Source of the DNA: Eleginops maclovinus
Taxonomy: Eukaryota > Chordata > Actinopteri > Perciformes > Eleginopidae
DNA length: 64,000 nt
Reading direction: 5' to 3'
NCBI RefSeq assembly: GCF_036324505.1
Contig: NC_086368.1
Location: forward strand, 18,031,878 to 18,095,877
Below, piece after piece: positions 63,324 to 64,000 of the stretch. A program made the position numbers and the translations under genes. The notes under the pieces are model-generated. The model was given only the letters and a program-made list of their open reading frames with translations. It made no database searches and was not told where the DNA came from. The first letter of the stretch is position 1. Each line of letters begins with the position of its first letter.

Positions 63324-63343
63324 ACACACACACACACACACAC
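63324..63343. repeat. (CA)n microsatellite
   Basis: About 10 CA units. Confidence 0.9.
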
Positions 63344-64000
63344 CAACACACAACAAATTCCATCAAAAACGCTCTGTCACTCATGCATAAACACCTTTTG
63401 TCTTCATTTGACAGACTGCTCCACTCGCTAGTTTAAGATGCAACGCATTTCTCCTAATATGCCCAAAGAGCATGCAGCCCTAATCTAATTAGAGTGTCAG
63501 TCAGAAGAGTGATCACCTAAAGAGAAATTATGAAAGCACAAAATCTACAAACAGGAGAAATCTCACAGCAAGGGTGAGGCATATCTTCCTCTCCCACTAC
63601 TCCCTTCCTCCCCCGCTCCACCTCTTTGTGAGTTTTTTTTATCAATGCTTTCAGTCGCCCCTGCTGATATTCATTACCTGGCCTAATTATAAAGGCAAAT
63701 GAAATCAGCTCCATCACATTATTAATAGAGGCGCACCATTAGAATTCTTTTGCAGTATTTGCCACAATATGATATATTCCAACTGTTTTCATGCCTGATT
63801 AAAAATGCATACAGATTACAGTAGAGGTATATGAATATGATGGGGGGTGCAGAGGATAATGGAGGGTATGAGGCTTGTGACCGTAAGAGGAAAAAGGAAA
63901 AAAGAAAAGGAAAGATAGAGGTAGAAAGGAGTTTTGATGGGGGGGTTGGATTAAAGTGCTGTTTTTTCCACTTGAGGCGGTATTGATGCCATATTGGATG

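Larger units (their letters stand above)
50625..64000 (-). other. Upstream cacna2d2 intron, runs off window (13.4 kb or more)
   Basis: I found none of the roughly 155 missing N-terminal residues here. Contents: G run at 52192, hairpin at 53239-53325, X-box-like motifs at 53967 and 63126, CT repeats at 56079 and 56622, CA at 54764 and 63324, a hAT-like element at 61714-62553. Open frames at 53705-54226 and 58235-58711 have no recognisable domains. Confidence 0.75.

Overview
This is a vertebrate nuclear DNA window, almost certainly from a teleost fish. It has short coding exons with GT-AG introns, very long CA/TG microsatellites, a Tc1-type transposon, and small inverted-repeat elements of fish type. 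There are no operons, Shine-Dalgarno sites, CRISPR arrays or other prokaryotic features.

The only protein-coding gene I can support runs on the minus strand from beyond the right edge of the window down to about position 931. It encodes the voltage-gated calcium channel auxiliary subunit alpha2delta-2 (cacna2d2). I rebuilt 34 consecutive coding exons by reading splice sites and keeping phase. They give 984 residues plus a stop, lacking only about the first 155 residues compared with my recollection of the roughly 1150-residue human protein. Residue numbers written f1 to f984 refer to this visible fragment. Order along the protein: end of the N-terminal region (f1-106), the conserved Arg-rich stretch before the VWA domain (f107-126), the VWA domain with its MIDAS metal site (about f136-310), the Cache-type region (about f311-680), the Cys-rich end of alpha2 (f710-800), the delta peptide (about f802 onward), and a C-terminal GPI-anchor signal (f945-984).

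Layout, left to right: 1-930 is the 3' UTR and downstream flank. 931-6183 holds the densely packed 3' exons. 6184-14458 has further exons with a purine-rich intron and a 140-bp CA tract. 14459-25922 holds the VWA-coding exons, with a Tc1 relic in one intron. 25923-50579 contains two introns of almost 10 kb and one of 4.5 kb. 50625-64000 is 13.4 kb of upstream intron with no exon I could identify.

Two coding observations matter most. First, the third arginine of the RRR motif that binds gabapentinoids in mammalian alpha2delta-1 and -2 is serine here. Second, a single-base deletion breaks the frame in the MIDAS exon, which is either a sequence error or a real null allele. Also notable are a GC-AG intron, an 87-bp near-perfect hairpin at 53.2 kb, and four terminal-inverted-repeat elements, at least three of them apparently non-autonomous. 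I found no undescribed gene system.
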